DNA from: Megaera polyxenophila
GTDB lineage: Bacteria > Pseudomonadota > Alphaproteobacteria > Rickettsiales > Rickettsiaceae
Direction: 5' to 3'
DNA length: 64,000 nt
Assembly: GCF_029982035.1 (NCBI RefSeq)
Contig: NZ_CP104166.1
Span: 1,054,001 to 1,118,000 of the forward strand
Under the pieces are notes generated by a model, which saw only the letters and a program-made list of their open reading frames with translations, was not told the origin of the DNA and did not search any database. Position numbers and translations under genes: made by a program. Positions 27,574 through 37,103 of this stretch are shown piece by piece. How positions within the stretch are numbered: the stretch's first letter is position 1; each line of letters begins with the position of its first letter.

Positions 27574-30147
27574 ATGAATATCGAAAAATTTACAGTAGCA
27601 GCAAGAAATATAATTTCTGCCTCCCAGTTATTGGCTGCAAAGTATAATCATCAGCAAATATTACCTCTACATTTACTATCCTGCTTACTGCAGGAAGAAA
27701 GCGGTATTATCGTAAATTTAATTAACAAGCTTGGAGTGGATATATCTTTAGTCAAGCTGAGAGTAGATAAGGAATTAGAATCAATTCCTCAGGTCCAGGT
27801 TCACGGAAGTGGTGGGCAGGTTACATTATCTTCGGAAGGATTAAAAGTCCTTGAAAAAGCTATTAGCCTTTCAAAAGATAATAAAGATAGCTTTACCACT
27901 ATAGAAAAGATATTTGAAGCAATATCTTTTGACAAAGGATCAGCCGGTAATATTTTAGCTAACTCCGGTATCGATTCAAAAAAATTAACCGCAGCTATTA
28001 TGGATTTACGGAAAGGCAAAACAGCTACTTCAGAATCTGCCGAAAATAGTTATGATGCCTTGCTTAAATACGGAAGGGATGTAACTAAACTTGCTTCTGA
28101 AGGTAAAATTGACCCAATTATCGGTAGGGATGAAGAAATTAGACGTGCCATCCAAGTTTTATCAAGAAGGTCAAAAAATAATCCTGTACTAATCGGAGAG
28201 CCTGGTGTTGGTAAGACTGCTATAATTGAAGGATTAGCTCAGAGGATATACATGCGGGACGTGCCGGAATCGCTAGCAAATTGCAAGATTATTGAGCTTG
28301 ATATGGGAGCGTTAATTGCCGGCGCTAAATATCGTGGTGAGTTTGAAGAGCGCCTTAAAGCAGTACTTAATGAAATCAAGGAAGCAAGCGGCGAAATTAT
28401 CCTGTTTATCGACGAACTGCATTTACTAGTTGGGGCTGGTAAGACTGATGGAGCAATGGATGCTTCGAACTTGTTAAAACCAATGCTAGCAAGAGGAGAG
28501 TTACATTGTATTGGCGCAACTACACTAGACGAATACCGTAAATATATTGAAAAAGATGCCGCATTAGCGAGGCGTTTTCAAGCGGTATATGTTTCAGAGC
28601 CTAGTGTTGAAGATACTATCTCAATCCTTCGTGGTATTAAAGACCGTTATGAACTACACCATGGAATAACTATAGCAGATAGTGCAATTATAGCAGCAGC
28701 AACACTTTCAAATCGCTATATTACTGATCGATTCCTGCCGGATAAAGCGATAGATTTGCTTGATGAAGCAGCAAGCAGGCTAAAAATTGAAGTATCCAGT
28801 AAACCTGAAGAATTGGATGAACTTGATCGGCGGATAATCCAGATCAAGATAGAATTATCGGCTCTTAAAAAAGAAAAAGATGAAAATTCTCAAAAAAAGA
28901 TCGTTACTTTATCGCGGGAACTTGCAGAACTGGAATCTAAATCTCTGGATATGAATTCCAAATGGCAAGCAGCAAAATCACAAATACAGGTATCACGAAA
29001 AATTAAGGAAGAACTTGAAAATGCTAAAATTGATTTAGAACGTTCGGAAAGAAGCGGTGATCTTGCCAAAGCTAGTGAGCTAAAATACGGTATTATTCCA
29101 GAGCTATCTAATAAGCTTAAAACCGCCGAGGCAGCTAGCAGTAACAAGTTATTCAAAGAAAGAGTTACTGATAGTGATATCGCCATTATTGTTTCTAAAA
29201 TCACTGGTATTCCTGTTGATACAATGCTTACAAGCGAAAAAGATAAATTGCTTGCCATGGAGGCGCATTTAATGAAATCAGTAATTGGTCAGGAAGCAGC
29301 TATTGCTGCCGTTAGTGATGCTGTACGTAGGTCAAGAGCTGGGATTAGTGACCATGAAAAACCTTTAGGATCATTTCTTTTTTTAGGGCCTACTGGGGTT
29401 GGAAAAACAGAACTTACCAAAGCATTAGCAGAATTCTTATTTGATGACAGATCAGCAATATTGCGAATCGATATGTCGGAATATATGGAAAAACACGCTG
29501 TTGCCAGATTAATTGGTGCACCTCCAGGATATGTAGGTTATGAGCAAGGCGGTGCTCTGACCGAAAGTGTTAGAAGAAGACCATATCAGGTAATTCTATT
29601 TGATGAGATAGAAAAAGCGCACCCTGATATATTTAATATAATGCTCCAAATCTTGGATGAGGGAAGGTTAACCGATAGTCAAGGTAATTTAGTAGATTTT
29701 AAGAATACTTTGATTATTCTTACTTCCAACTTGGGGGCTGAAGTATTAGTTAATCAAAAAGAAGGAGAAGATACGGAACTCCTACGCGGGCAAGTAATGA
29801 ATTATGTAAATGACGCATTTAGACCCGAGTTTTTAAATAGATTAGATGAAATTATTCTGTTCCACCGGTTAAATAGAACTCATATGGGTGATATTGTTAA
29901 AATCCAGCTGGGCATATTGAAGAAAGTCTTGGCCGCTCAGCATATAGACCTTAAATATGATGATCTAGTTATTAAATGGCTAGCAGATAAAGGATATGAT
30001 CCGGCCTTTGGCGCTAGACCCTTAAAAAGAGTTATTCAGCGAGAAGTTCAAAATAATCTAGCAAAACTCATTTTGGCTGGAAAATTCTCTAGTGGCGATA
30101 CTATTCATTTAACTGAAAAAGACGGGCACCTGGAGATCTTTAAGTAG
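27574..30147 (+). CDS. clpB: ATP-dependent disaggregase ClpB
   Basis: Heat-shock AAA+ hexamer that resolubilises aggregates with DnaK. The 857 residues include an N-terminal Clp_N repeat domain, AAA-1 with Walker A GEPGVGKTAIIEGLA (near residue 205) and the IDELHLLVGAG Walker B, a long coiled-coil M-domain (about 410-525) that marks ClpB rather than ClpA, and AAA-2 with GPTGVGKTELTK (near 608), ending in FGARPLKRVIQ. A GAGGT ribosome-binding site precedes the ATG. Regulation by the RpoH encoded at 11629 is expected. Confidence 0.97.
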   Translation: MNIEKFTVAARNIISASQLLAAKYNHQQILPLHLLSCLLQEESGIIVNLINKLGVDISLVKLRVDKELESIPQVQVHGSGGQVTLSSEGLKVLEKAISLSKDNKDSFTTIEKIFEAISFDKGSAGNILANSGIDSKKLTAAIMDLRKGKTATSESAENSYDALLKYGRDVTKLASEGKIDPIIGRDEEIRRAIQVLSRRSKNNPVLIGEPGVGKTAIIEGLAQRIYMRDVPESLANCKIIELDMGALIAGAKYRGEFEERLKAVLNEIKEASGEIILFIDELHLLVGAGKTDGAMDASNLLKPMLARGELHCIGATTLDEYRKYIEKDAALARRFQAVYVSEPSVEDTISILRGIKDRYELHHGITIADSAIIAAATLSNRYITDRFLPDKAIDLLDEAASRLKIEVSSKPEELDELDRRIIQIKIELSALKKEKDENSQKKIVTLSRELAELESKSLDMNSKWQAAKSQIQVSRKIKEELENAKIDLERSERSGDLAKASELKYGIIPELSNKLKTAEAASSNKLFKERVTDSDIAIIVSKITGIPVDTMLTSEKDKLLAMEAHLMKSVIGQEAAIAAVSDAVRRSRAGISDHEKPLGSFLFLGPTGVGKTELTKALAEFLFDDRSAILRIDMSEYMEKHAVARLIGAPPGYVGYEQGGALTESVRRRPYQVILFDEIEKAHPDIFNIMLQILDEGRLTDSQGNLVDFKNTLIILTSNLGAEVLVNQKEGEDTELLRGQVMNYVNDAFRPEFLNRLDEIILFHRLNRTHMGDIVKIQLGILKKVLAAQHIDLKYDDLVIKWLADKGYDPAFGARPLKRVIQREVQNNLAKLILAGKFSSGDTIHLTEKDGHLEIFK

Positions 30148-30232
30148 CTTTCTAGCTTAAAATGGTAAATCCCAGTAGAAAAGGTAATAGTATATAAAAC
30201 TTGTTTATGTAAACATTCATTCAGCTAATTAC

Positions 30233-30649
30233 TCATTTAGCTTCGATAGGGTTTTCGTTCACTAATGCTTGTACTAGGGCTGAATCTAAATACGCTCTAA
30301 CGTGGACAATAACCTCATTTTCAAATTTTACTAGCCAGCAATACGTATTGTTAAATGGTCTACCGTTAATAGAATAAGATAGCTGAACCATTTCCACTAT
30401 GACTATTGGCGTATCTTCGGCTATCAAAATGTTACTTACCTTTAACACTGGACCACCCTTTAAAAGTTTTTTTAAGCGTACAAAGGTATGATCAAGGAAC
30501 TCTTGCTTTCCATGATAAACTCCAGCTAGTGGATGGGTACTCATTACCTCCCATAACACATTTGGTGCAACTTGTGAAAAGAATTGATCCTGATGCCCAT
30601 TTTCCAAGTTTCTGAATAATTTCTCTACAAATTGCTTAGTTAATTTCAC
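30233..30649 (-). CDS. NTF2-like (SnoaL-type) protein
   Basis: A 138-residue small cytosolic protein with the alpha/beta cone-fold pattern of SnoaL-like proteins: an N-terminal helix KQFVEKLFRNLENG, then FFSQVAPNVLWEV, the YHGKQEFLDHTF segment and a beta-rich end (NTYCWLVKFENEVIVHVRAYLDS). These usually act as ketosteroid-isomerase-like enzymes or binding proteins, and no substrate can be deduced. A good ribosome-binding site (AGGAGG on the coding strand) precedes the ATG. It is convergent with clpB. Confidence 0.75.
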   Translation of the reverse strand: MKLTKQFVEKLFRNLENGHQDQFFSQVAPNVLWEVMSTHPLAGVYHGKQEFLDHTFVRLKKLLKGGPVLKVSNILIAEDTPIVIVEMVQLSYSINGRPFNNTYCWLVKFENEVIVHVRAYLDSALVQALVNENPIEAK

Positions 30650-30763
30650 AAGTTCCTCCTAAAATCAATAAAAAGGTTATATATAAGGTAAATTGGAAAT
30701 TTTAACGAATCCAAGATTATTACCTATTTCTATAGAAATAAATCAGTAAATACCTGTTAAAAG

Positions 30764-31237
30764 TTAAACCGATAACTTTCTGATTTTATCTAATACTTCT
30801 CGGGCGTGACCTTCTACTGAAACTTTTGGCCAAATATGAGCTATTTCCCCTTCCTGGTTAATTAAAAAAGTAGCTCTATTGACACCCATATATTTTTTGC
30901 CAAACATGGATTTTTCAACCCAAACAGAATATTTAGAACAAGTTTGGCCATCTATATCTGAACCAAGGTTGAATTTAAGGTTATATTTATCCTTAAACTT
31001 TCCGTGTGATTTTAAGTCATCTCTGGAAATGCCTAAAACAACTGTATTTAATAAATTAAATTCGTTTAACAATTCGTTAAAATCGATTGCTTCAAGTGTA
31101 CAGCCCGGTGTATCATCTTTAGGATAGAAATATAAAACAACATATTTTCCTTTAAGATCTCCTAAACTGACTTTTTTATCCTGGGATATTTCCACTAGAA
31201 ATTCAGGTGCTTTATCGCCTATTCTTATTTTGCTCAT
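30764..31237 (-). CDS. bcp: thioredoxin-dependent thiol peroxidase (Bcp/PrxQ family)
   Basis: Reduces hydroperoxides. The start is the ATG at 31237, since TAGGAGG lies a few bases upstream; an earlier in-frame start (31276) would add 13 residues. The 157-residue protein has the thioredoxin-like fold, the YPKDDTPGCT motif with peroxidatic Cys46, and the C-terminal NRATFLINQEGEI. The resolving Cys usually found five residues later is Ile51 here. A later Cys100 exists but is not at a standard position, so it may work as a 1-Cys enzyme. Confidence 0.92.
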   Translation of the reverse strand: MSKIRIGDKAPEFLVEISQDKKVSLGDLKGKYVVLYFYPKDDTPGCTLEAIDFNELLNEFNLLNTVVLGISRDDLKSHGKFKDKYNLKFNLGSDIDGQTCSKYSVWVEKSMFGKKYMGVNRATFLINQEGEIAHIWPKVSVEGHAREVLDKIRKLSV

Positions 31238-31322
31238 TTTAATCCTCCTATTATCTAGTTCAGTTTTTAATTTCAAGCGTATATTTAAAATTTAAATATT
31301 TCCAGTAATTATTTCTCCGCTT

Positions 31323-33296
31323 CTATACATTGCCGAGTAAGTCTTGCTTTAATTTAAATTTACCGTCCTTGTTTAAAATTGCTCTATATATTTGCAGATT
31401 TTCTAAAACCCTTTGAACGTAGTTTCTAGTTACAGAAAAAGGTATACTTTCAATCCAGTCAATAGCTTGATGATAATCTTTAAACTCTCTTAGGTCACCA
31501 TACAAATCTAGCCATTTTTTTACTCGGTGAGGGCCAGCATTGTAAGCGGCAATAGCAAGTATATAGTAATTTTTATGTTCCTTTAACATATCAGCTAAAT
31601 AATGACTCCCTAAAGTTAAATTGTAGTAGGCATCATTTGTTAAATTTTTTAAATTACATTTAATCGCTAGTTTCTTAGCAGTATCGCAAGCTGTTGGTTC
31701 CATAAGCTGCATTAAACCCATTCCTTTATCCGGCGCAATAACAGATTTCTCGAAACTGGATTCTTGCCTGATGATGCTGTAAGTAAGAGCTTTTTCTGTG
31801 GGCAGATGATCAATTTTATAAGGGTCAGGAAATGAATAATGATCTAAAAATACATGCTTCTGCATAGCAGTTCGTGATAACCACACTTTATGATGGACAT
31901 TAGGTGTTTTAGTTGCAAGGGCAATTGCTAATACTTCTTGTTCTTCCTCGGCAGAATTAACTAAATCGTCTAAATAAACCTTAGCAAGGCTACTGCTACC
32001 GTATTTACTAACTAGATTTGCTGCTCTTAATATATCCTTATTTTTTATATTATAATCTTTTTTATGAGTACTAGTTACTTTTGGCGGTAATCTTAATTTA
32101 TTTGCTCCAATTTCTAAAGTTGCTACCTGGCCATAAAATGTATAGCCGAATTGGTGAGCTGCTCTTTCATATAATTTTCTTGCCTCTTCTTGCTGGCCAT
32201 TTTTTGCGTAAGCTCTGCCTAACCAATACATCCCTCTTGATATACTAATTGGAGTTTTTACTACCTGAGCGAATTTTTTAAAATGTTTGATAGCTAGCTG
32301 TGGTTTATTTAGAAAACGAAGGGCCAACCACCCGGATAAAAATTCTGCATCACTAATATTTGCTGAGCTTTCGGCAAAATGTACACTAGCAACGATATAG
32401 GCATCGTTGAAACGTTTATTTTCAATATATTCTCTTGCTAGATAGCATTGAATTTTCCAAAAATCATCTCCATGCATCCCATAATGTTTTACGCCATTTA
32501 TTAAACTTGCAATTTCGGTACTTTTAGGCAATTCATTTTTTCTAGAACTGACGTATTGATATACTAAACCTGGTGTGTAATATTCTTTTGGAACATTTCT
32601 AAAAAGCTGTTTTGTTTCTTTCTTCATATCAGTAAAAGCCATATGAGCTTCAAAAGCTTTTTTATACCCTGCTTCTACTAAATTTAGGGAGTTTTTAGCT
32701 AATGTAGTTGATCCTTTCCAGATTAAATTGTCTATTCTTTTAATATTATCATTCTTATTAAGAAATTTTTTAAATTTCTTGTAAAAATCAATCTGTTGCT
32801 CTTGGCTAAAAGATCCGTATATCCACCCCTTTTTAATTACAGGAGCGAGTTTATTTGGGTCAGTTAAAATCTGGGCAGCGGCAAAAGCATAATATTTATA
32901 ACCGCAGCCAGTAATCGGCCGATGAGTTTTAAACCAATTATATATTTCTGTATCACTTACCGTTTCGTTTAGCAGGTTCTCGGCTCTACTTTTCAATAAA
33001 TTATTTTGTGGCCATTTAGGGTTTTCTTTTAAAAATTTTACTATCTCATGAAAAGTGGTTTTGGTATAGCTTGAGTCTAAAAACCCTTGCGATAAAACTA
33101 TCTTAAGTAAAGCTTTATCGCCCAACTTAGTTGCTAGGTTTTCGGCGTTTACCCAATTGCTAGTTTGTATGTAATCAAAAACTTGTTTATAAGAGTCGTT
33201 ATGTGCAGGAGTTTTTCCGTTGGCAAATCCATAGAGACAACAACACAAGTTTATTGTAATTACTAAAATAATTGACAGTTTACGGATATTTCTCAT
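31323..33296 (-). CDS. slt: soluble lytic murein transglycosylase
   Basis: Cleaves peptidoglycan glycan strands to 1,6-anhydro products in the periplasm. The 657 residues start with a signal peptide (residues 1-25, KLSIILVITINLCCCLYGFA). A long superhelical alpha-domain follows with TPR-like pairs, and then a C-terminal SLT domain with catalytic Glu in SIIRQESSF, GLMQLMEPTA and AIAAYNAGPHRV. Slt70-like length and order are normal. Its upstream region now borders the IS110-type element. Confidence 0.94.
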   Translation of the reverse strand: MRNIRKLSIILVITINLCCCLYGFANGKTPAHNDSYKQVFDYIQTSNWVNAENLATKLGDKALLKIVLSQGFLDSSYTKTTFHEIVKFLKENPKWPQNNLLKSRAENLLNETVSDTEIYNWFKTHRPITGCGYKYYAFAAAQILTDPNKLAPVIKKGWIYGSFSQEQQIDFYKKFKKFLNKNDNIKRIDNLIWKGSTTLAKNSLNLVEAGYKKAFEAHMAFTDMKKETKQLFRNVPKEYYTPGLVYQYVSSRKNELPKSTEIASLINGVKHYGMHGDDFWKIQCYLAREYIENKRFNDAYIVASVHFAESSANISDAEFLSGWLALRFLNKPQLAIKHFKKFAQVVKTPISISRGMYWLGRAYAKNGQQEEARKLYERAAHQFGYTFYGQVATLEIGANKLRLPPKVTSTHKKDYNIKNKDILRAANLVSKYGSSSLAKVYLDDLVNSAEEEQEVLAIALATKTPNVHHKVWLSRTAMQKHVFLDHYSFPDPYKIDHLPTEKALTYSIIRQESSFEKSVIAPDKGMGLMQLMEPTACDTAKKLAIKCNLKNLTNDAYYNLTLGSHYLADMLKEHKNYYILAIAAYNAGPHRVKKWLDLYGDLREFKDYHQAIDWIESIPFSVTRNYVQRVLENLQIYRAILNKDGKFKLKQDLLGNV

Positions 33297-33428
33297 AATG
33301 TTTTAAAACAACTTTAATATATTTTACCTATTATAATGGTATGGACCTACCCTAGTATACAGAATCTATAACAAATGTTATTGTTCTAGAATAGGAAATG
33401 AATCCTAAACAACAATAGAGAGGTCCAC

Positions 33429-34481
33429 ATGACAAATATTACTACAATAGGTATTGATATAGCAAAAAGAATTTTTCAGTTTCATGGTGTAGATAAAAAT
33501 GGCAAGACTGTGTTGAAGAAAAAACTAATGAGGGATCAGGTATTAACTTTTATAGCTAATTTACCTAAATGTTTAGTAGGTATGGAAGCTTGTGGAGGTG
33601 CTAATTATTGGGCTAGAGAAATTAGCAAACTAGGGCACGAGGTAAAATTAATGGCGCCACAATTTGTAAAGCCATATGTAAAAACTAATAAAAACGACCA
33701 AGCTGATGCAGAAGCAATATGTGAAGCCGTATCAAGACCAAATATGAGATTTGTTCCGATTAAAAGTATAGAACAACAGGATATCTTATCAATTCATAGA
33801 GTAAGGGCTAGATTAGTAAAAAATCGTACTGCTCTTGCTAACGAGATCCGAGGGCTATTACATGAGTTTGGAATCATTATTCCTCAGGGTATAAATAAAA
33901 TTACATCAAAGTTAACAGAGGTTCTAGACAGCGGGAAATTAAGTCCAATAAGTCAGCAAACTTTCAGTGATTTAAAAGAGGAATTTATCGAGAATGATAA
34001 GAAAATAAAATGCTTAGAAAGTAGACTAAAAATAATGGCTAGTGAATTAGATAAGTATCAACAAATAATTGCTATACCTGGTATAGGTTTAATTACAGCT
34101 ACTGCCTTGATAGCATCTATAGGGAATGGTAGTTGTTTTGAGAATGGTAGGCAATTATCCGCATGGCTTGGATTAGTGCCAAGACAAGCTTCTAGTGGTG
34201 GTAAAGAGAAGCTGCTTGGAATCAGTAAAAGAGGTGATATATACTTACGTACATTATTAATTCAAGGAGCAAGAGCTGTACTTAATACAAAACTAAGATT
34301 TACTACTGAATCACAGAAAGCTAAAAAAGATTATAGCAAATTTGCACAATGGATGTTTAATTTATATGACAGGAGTGGGCATAACAAAACAGTTGTGGCT
34401 GTAGCTAATAAATTAGCCAGAATTGTATTTGCAGTGCTAAGCTCAGGTAACGATTATGTAGAGAATAAAGTGTGTAGTTAG
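33429..34481 (+). CDS. IS110-family DEDD transposase/recombinase
   Basis: A 350-residue recombinase with an N-terminal RuvC-like domain, Asp10 (GIDIAK), Glu53 (GMEACGG), Asp90 and Asp93 (NKNDQADAEA). The C-terminal transposase_20 domain has the helix-hairpin IPGIGLITATALIASIG and the nucleophile serine in RQASSGGKEK (Ser255/256). The reading frame is complete, so the element may be active. Confidence 0.94.
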   Translation: MTNITTIGIDIAKRIFQFHGVDKNGKTVLKKKLMRDQVLTFIANLPKCLVGMEACGGANYWAREISKLGHEVKLMAPQFVKPYVKTNKNDQADAEAICEAVSRPNMRFVPIKSIEQQDILSIHRVRARLVKNRTALANEIRGLLHEFGIIIPQGINKITSKLTEVLDSGKLSPISQQTFSDLKEEFIENDKKIKCLESRLKIMASELDKYQQIIAIPGIGLITATALIASIGNGSCFENGRQLSAWLGLVPRQASSGGKEKLLGISKRGDIYLRTLLIQGARAVLNTKLRFTTESQKAKKDYSKFAQWMFNLYDRSGHNKTVVAVANKLARIVFAVLSSGNDYVENKVCS

Positions 34482-34779
34482 GGGTAAGTGACATGGTGTT
34501 ATTTACTCAAGTAGCTACTATAATTTCAGGAATATGCGAGAGGTGATAAACATTGATGGCAAAATAAGACAAATCTTATACTTACAAAAAAACTGTTTTA
34601 CTCATGGGCTCAAACACGAAGCCGATATTATGATTATGTTAAGTTTGTAAGTGGCGAATTTCCATCAGGGCTGTAGAGTAAATGATTTAATAGAACTATT
34701 TACTTAACTATAAGTCGGATACATGACTGCATTTTGATTTTTTTGCTATTAATATTATTTATTTCTTGCATTATCGGGG
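34482..34779 (+). ncRNA. predicted guide (bridge/seek) RNA region of the IS1111-like element
   Basis: This is about 298 bp of non-coding DNA between the transposase stop and the right inverted repeat. In IS110-family elements a structured RNA that recognises donor and target DNA is encoded in the long non-coding end, and for IS1111-type members this is downstream of the transposase. The position and size fit. I have not derived a fold, so this is an inference from layout. Confidence 0.45.
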
Positions 34780-34789
34780 AGGTCCATAC

Positions 34790-35728
34790 ATGAATAGAGC
34801 TTTCATTTTTCCTGGACAGGGTTCTCAAATTGTTGGTATGGGAAAGGATTTCTATGATAACTTCGATGAAGCAAAATCTGTTTTCAAAATTGTCGATGAA
34901 GTTTTAAGTTATCCCCTAAGCAACATTATTTTTAACGGTTCAATCGAGGAGCTAACCCTTACCGAAAACACCCAACCAGCCCTAATGGCAGTCTCTATAG
35001 CAATACTCAAGGTCATTATAAAACAATCAGGCAAAAAAACAAACGAACTTTCATCATTCGTAGCGGGGCATTCACTTGGGGAATATAGCGCTCTCTGTGG
35101 AGCTCAAAGTTTATCGCTGGAGGATACAGCAAAATTACTACATATAAGAGGTACTTCCATGCAACAAGCCTCTCCACAAGGGCAGGGGTCAATGGCTGCA
35201 TGTATAGGAATAAGCTTGAAAGAGTTACAAGAATTATTAGATTTCTCTAGCGTTGGTGGAATATGTCAGATCGCCAATGATAATGTAGAAGGACAAATTG
35301 TTATCAGCGGTCATGATGAAAATATTAACTACATGCTATCGGTTTTAAAAGATTTAGGTTATAAAGCTATTAAACTTAAAGTAAGTGCGCCATTTCATTC
35401 TGCTCTTATGAAGCCTGCAGAAGAGCCTATGTCATCAGCTCTAATGCAGACAAATATAAAAATTCCGGCTGTTCCCGTGATAGCAAATGTAACAGCCAAG
35501 CAAACAATTTCTCCAGATGAAATTCGTTCTAATCTAATTTCTCAAATTTGTGACACCGTCCGGTGGCGTGAAACTATGGATGAATTAAATCGTCTTGGGA
35601 TAAAAGAGCTGGTAGAAATAGGCTCGGGTAAGGTATTATCAGGACTTGCTAAAAAAACACCTCATAACTTTAAAGTTACTAACATTTCAACAATTGCTGA
35701 AATGGAGCAATTTTTAAGTGATATTTGA
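34790..35728 (+). CDS. fabD: malonyl-CoA:acyl carrier protein transacylase
   Basis: Loads malonyl onto ACP for fatty acid synthesis. From the ATG at 34790 the protein is 312 residues: AFIFPGQGSQIVGMGKDFYD at the N-terminus, the nucleophile Ser in VAGHSLGEYSAL (GHSLG), the VSAPFHSALM catalytic His region, and EIGSGKVLSGL near the end. I prefer this start to an in-frame ATG at 34766, which lies in IS-derived sequence; GGGGAGGT just upstream is a good ribosome-binding site. The comF 5' end overlaps its stop. Confidence 0.95.
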   Translation: MNRAFIFPGQGSQIVGMGKDFYDNFDEAKSVFKIVDEVLSYPLSNIIFNGSIEELTLTENTQPALMAVSIAILKVIIKQSGKKTNELSSFVAGHSLGEYSALCGAQSLSLEDTAKLLHIRGTSMQQASPQGQGSMAACIGISLKELQELLDFSSVGGICQIANDNVEGQIVISGHDENINYMLSVLKDLGYKAIKLKVSAPFHSALMKPAEEPMSSALMQTNIKIPAVPVIANVTAKQTISPDEIRSNLISQICDTVRWRETMDELNRLGIKELVEIGSGKVLSGLAKKTPHNFKVTNISTIAEMEQFLSDI

Positions 35729-35774
35729 GTTTTTGGATATACCAGGTTTATTTAATAAGGTAATCAAATTTATA
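35718..35774 (+). pseudogene. comF: 5' fragment of comF, separated by an IS200-type insertion
   Basis: A GTG at 35718 overlapping the fabD stop opens 19 codons (VIFEFLDIPGLFNKVIKFI) up to the IS200 left end. They join in frame to the comF body at 36364, giving ..KFI-LIFPFRCSTC, which is what a normal ComF N-terminus looks like. The native start codon could also be a downstream TTG. Confidence 0.65.
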
Positions 35775-36363
35775 GTCCCTTTGGTGGTGAAAACCTCCAT
35801 CTTCCAGATGGAAAAGCTTTAGCTTGTCTAATGCGCCATGATGCGGTAGCATCATAAGTCTATGACTTACTATAACAAAAGATCACATTCAGTTTTTTAT
35901 CATCGTTATCATATAGTATGGATAACGAAATATCGCTATAAGGTACTTACTTACGACATAAAAAAACGTGTTCGGGAACTAGTGTTACAGGTAGCTGAGG
36001 AAATGAGTATAAAGATAGAAAATGGCGTTGTATCAAGCGACCATGTCCATATATTTGCAAATATTCCTCCGCATATTAAAATTAGTGAATTTGTTCAGAA
36101 AGCTAAGGGAAGATCATCTAAAAGAATACAGGAAGAATTTCCGATACTAAAAAAGAAATACTGGGGTAGACATTTATGGGGCAGAGGATACTTCAGTTCA
36201 ACTAGCGGTAATGTTACAGATGATATGATTAACGAATATATCAACAAACACACTGACGCTCATGAGACCGACTTTACTTCAAATATTAGGCTAGAATGAG
36301 CTTTAGCTTGATAAGCGACTTCTAGTCGCAAAGATCAAACTTTCATCTCTCAGATGAAAGTGG
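35775..36363 (+). mobile_element. IS200/IS605-family element (tnpA only, about 589 bp)
   Basis: Both ends carry hairpins rather than inverted repeats: CCATCT/AGATGG near 35809-35823 at the left, and CGACT/AGTCG plus CTTTCATCT/AGATGAAAG near 36318-36360 at the right. There is one TnpA gene and no TnpB. No target duplication is present, as expected of this single-strand transposition mechanism. The boundaries were set by restoring the comF reading frame, which fits exactly. Confidence 0.85.
35862..36299 (+). CDS. tnpA: IS200-type Y1 HUH transposase TnpA
   Basis: A 145-residue single-strand DNA transposase. It has the HUH pair His61 and His63 (SSDHVHIFA) and the catalytic Tyr126 (MINEYINKH), with N-terminal HSVFYHRYHIVWITKYR, all canonical. 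The complete reading frame suggests the element is intact. Confidence 0.95.
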   Translation: MTYYNKRSHSVFYHRYHIVWITKYRYKVLTYDIKKRVRELVLQVAEEMSIKIENGVVSSDHVHIFANIPPHIKISEFVQKAKGRSSKRIQEEFPILKKKYWGRHLWGRGYFSSTSGNVTDDMINEYINKHTDAHETDFTSNIRLE

Positions 36364-37041
36364 TTGATTTTTCCTTTTAGGTGTTCTACCTGTAATGACC
36401 TTACAGATACCGGCGAAGGTATATGCAGCTCTTGTTGGCCAAAATTTAACTTTATAAACAAACCTTACTGTTTTATTTGTTGCAAAAAATTCGAAGTGGA
36501 TTTTAGTGAAGTTAATATTTGTGCTGCCTGTGTCATTGCTCGGCCTAAAATTGATATGATAAGGACTTTACTGGAGTTCTCACCAGAAACCAAAAAACTG
36601 GTTCACAATTTTAAATACCATGATAAAACAAGTTTAGCAAAATTATTTGCTAAGCTGATAAATAATAGATTTTCAGAAGATTTAAAAGATATTGATGTCA
36701 TAAACCCAGTACCTATGCACAAACTTAAGCGCATTTTTCGGGGTTATAACCCTCCTCAAATTCTCGCTCAGGAACTATCTAAGAAACTTGCTAAACCATT
36801 TCTTCCAAATCTGTTAATCAAGAAAAGACTAACAAAAAATCAAGTAGGGTTAGCTAAAAAAGGAAGGACACAAAACATTCTTGGCAGTTTCGAGCTTAAT
36901 AAGAACTTTAATATTCGAGACAAAGTTATTTTGCTCGTTGATGATGTAATAACTACAGGAGCAACAACTACTGAATGCACCAAAATTTTAAAAAGGGGAA
37001 AAGCAGGGAGCGTAAAACTTGTAACAATTGCAAGAGTATAG
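36364..37041 (+). CDS. comF: ComF family phosphoribosyltransferase-like protein, 5' end displaced by IS200
   Basis: Predicted role in DNA uptake or processing (ComF of competence systems). A TTG at 36364 can start 225 residues directly at the IS edge. Four Cys pairs form the N-terminal zinc region (RCSTC, CSSC, CFIC, CAAC), followed by the PRTase-like fold with INPVPMHKLKRIFRGYN and the PRPP loop VILLVDDVITTGATTTE. Only about 19 codons were moved to the other side of the IS, so expression now depends on this TTG and on IS-borne signals. The domain itself is complete. Confidence 0.85.
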   Translation: MIFPFRCSTCNDLTDTGEGICSSCWPKFNFINKPYCFICCKKFEVDFSEVNICAACVIARPKIDMIRTLLEFSPETKKLVHNFKYHDKTSLAKLFAKLINNRFSEDLKDIDVINPVPMHKLKRIFRGYNPPQILAQELSKKLAKPFLPNLLIKKRLTKNQVGLAKKGRTQNILGSFELNKNFNIRDKVILLVDDVITTGATTTECTKILKRGKAGSVKLVTIARV

Positions 37042-37103
37042 CTAGTTTATATATTAAGCTAGAAATTTAGGTAAGGCCTCCATTTTGCAGGATTGGTAGA
37101 AAT

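Larger units (their letters stand above)
33340..34788 (+). mobile_element. IS110-family element, IS1111-like layout
   Basis: One transposase gene is flanked by a short left end (about 80 bp) and a long right non-coding end (about 300 bp). Subterminal inverted repeats TATGGACCT (33340-33348) and AGGTCCATA (34780-34788) bound it; exact ends are not proven. The short-left/long-right layout is that of the IS1111 subgroup. Its right edge runs up to the fabD start codon, so the fabD ribosome-binding site lies inside or at the edge of the element. Confidence 0.8.
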
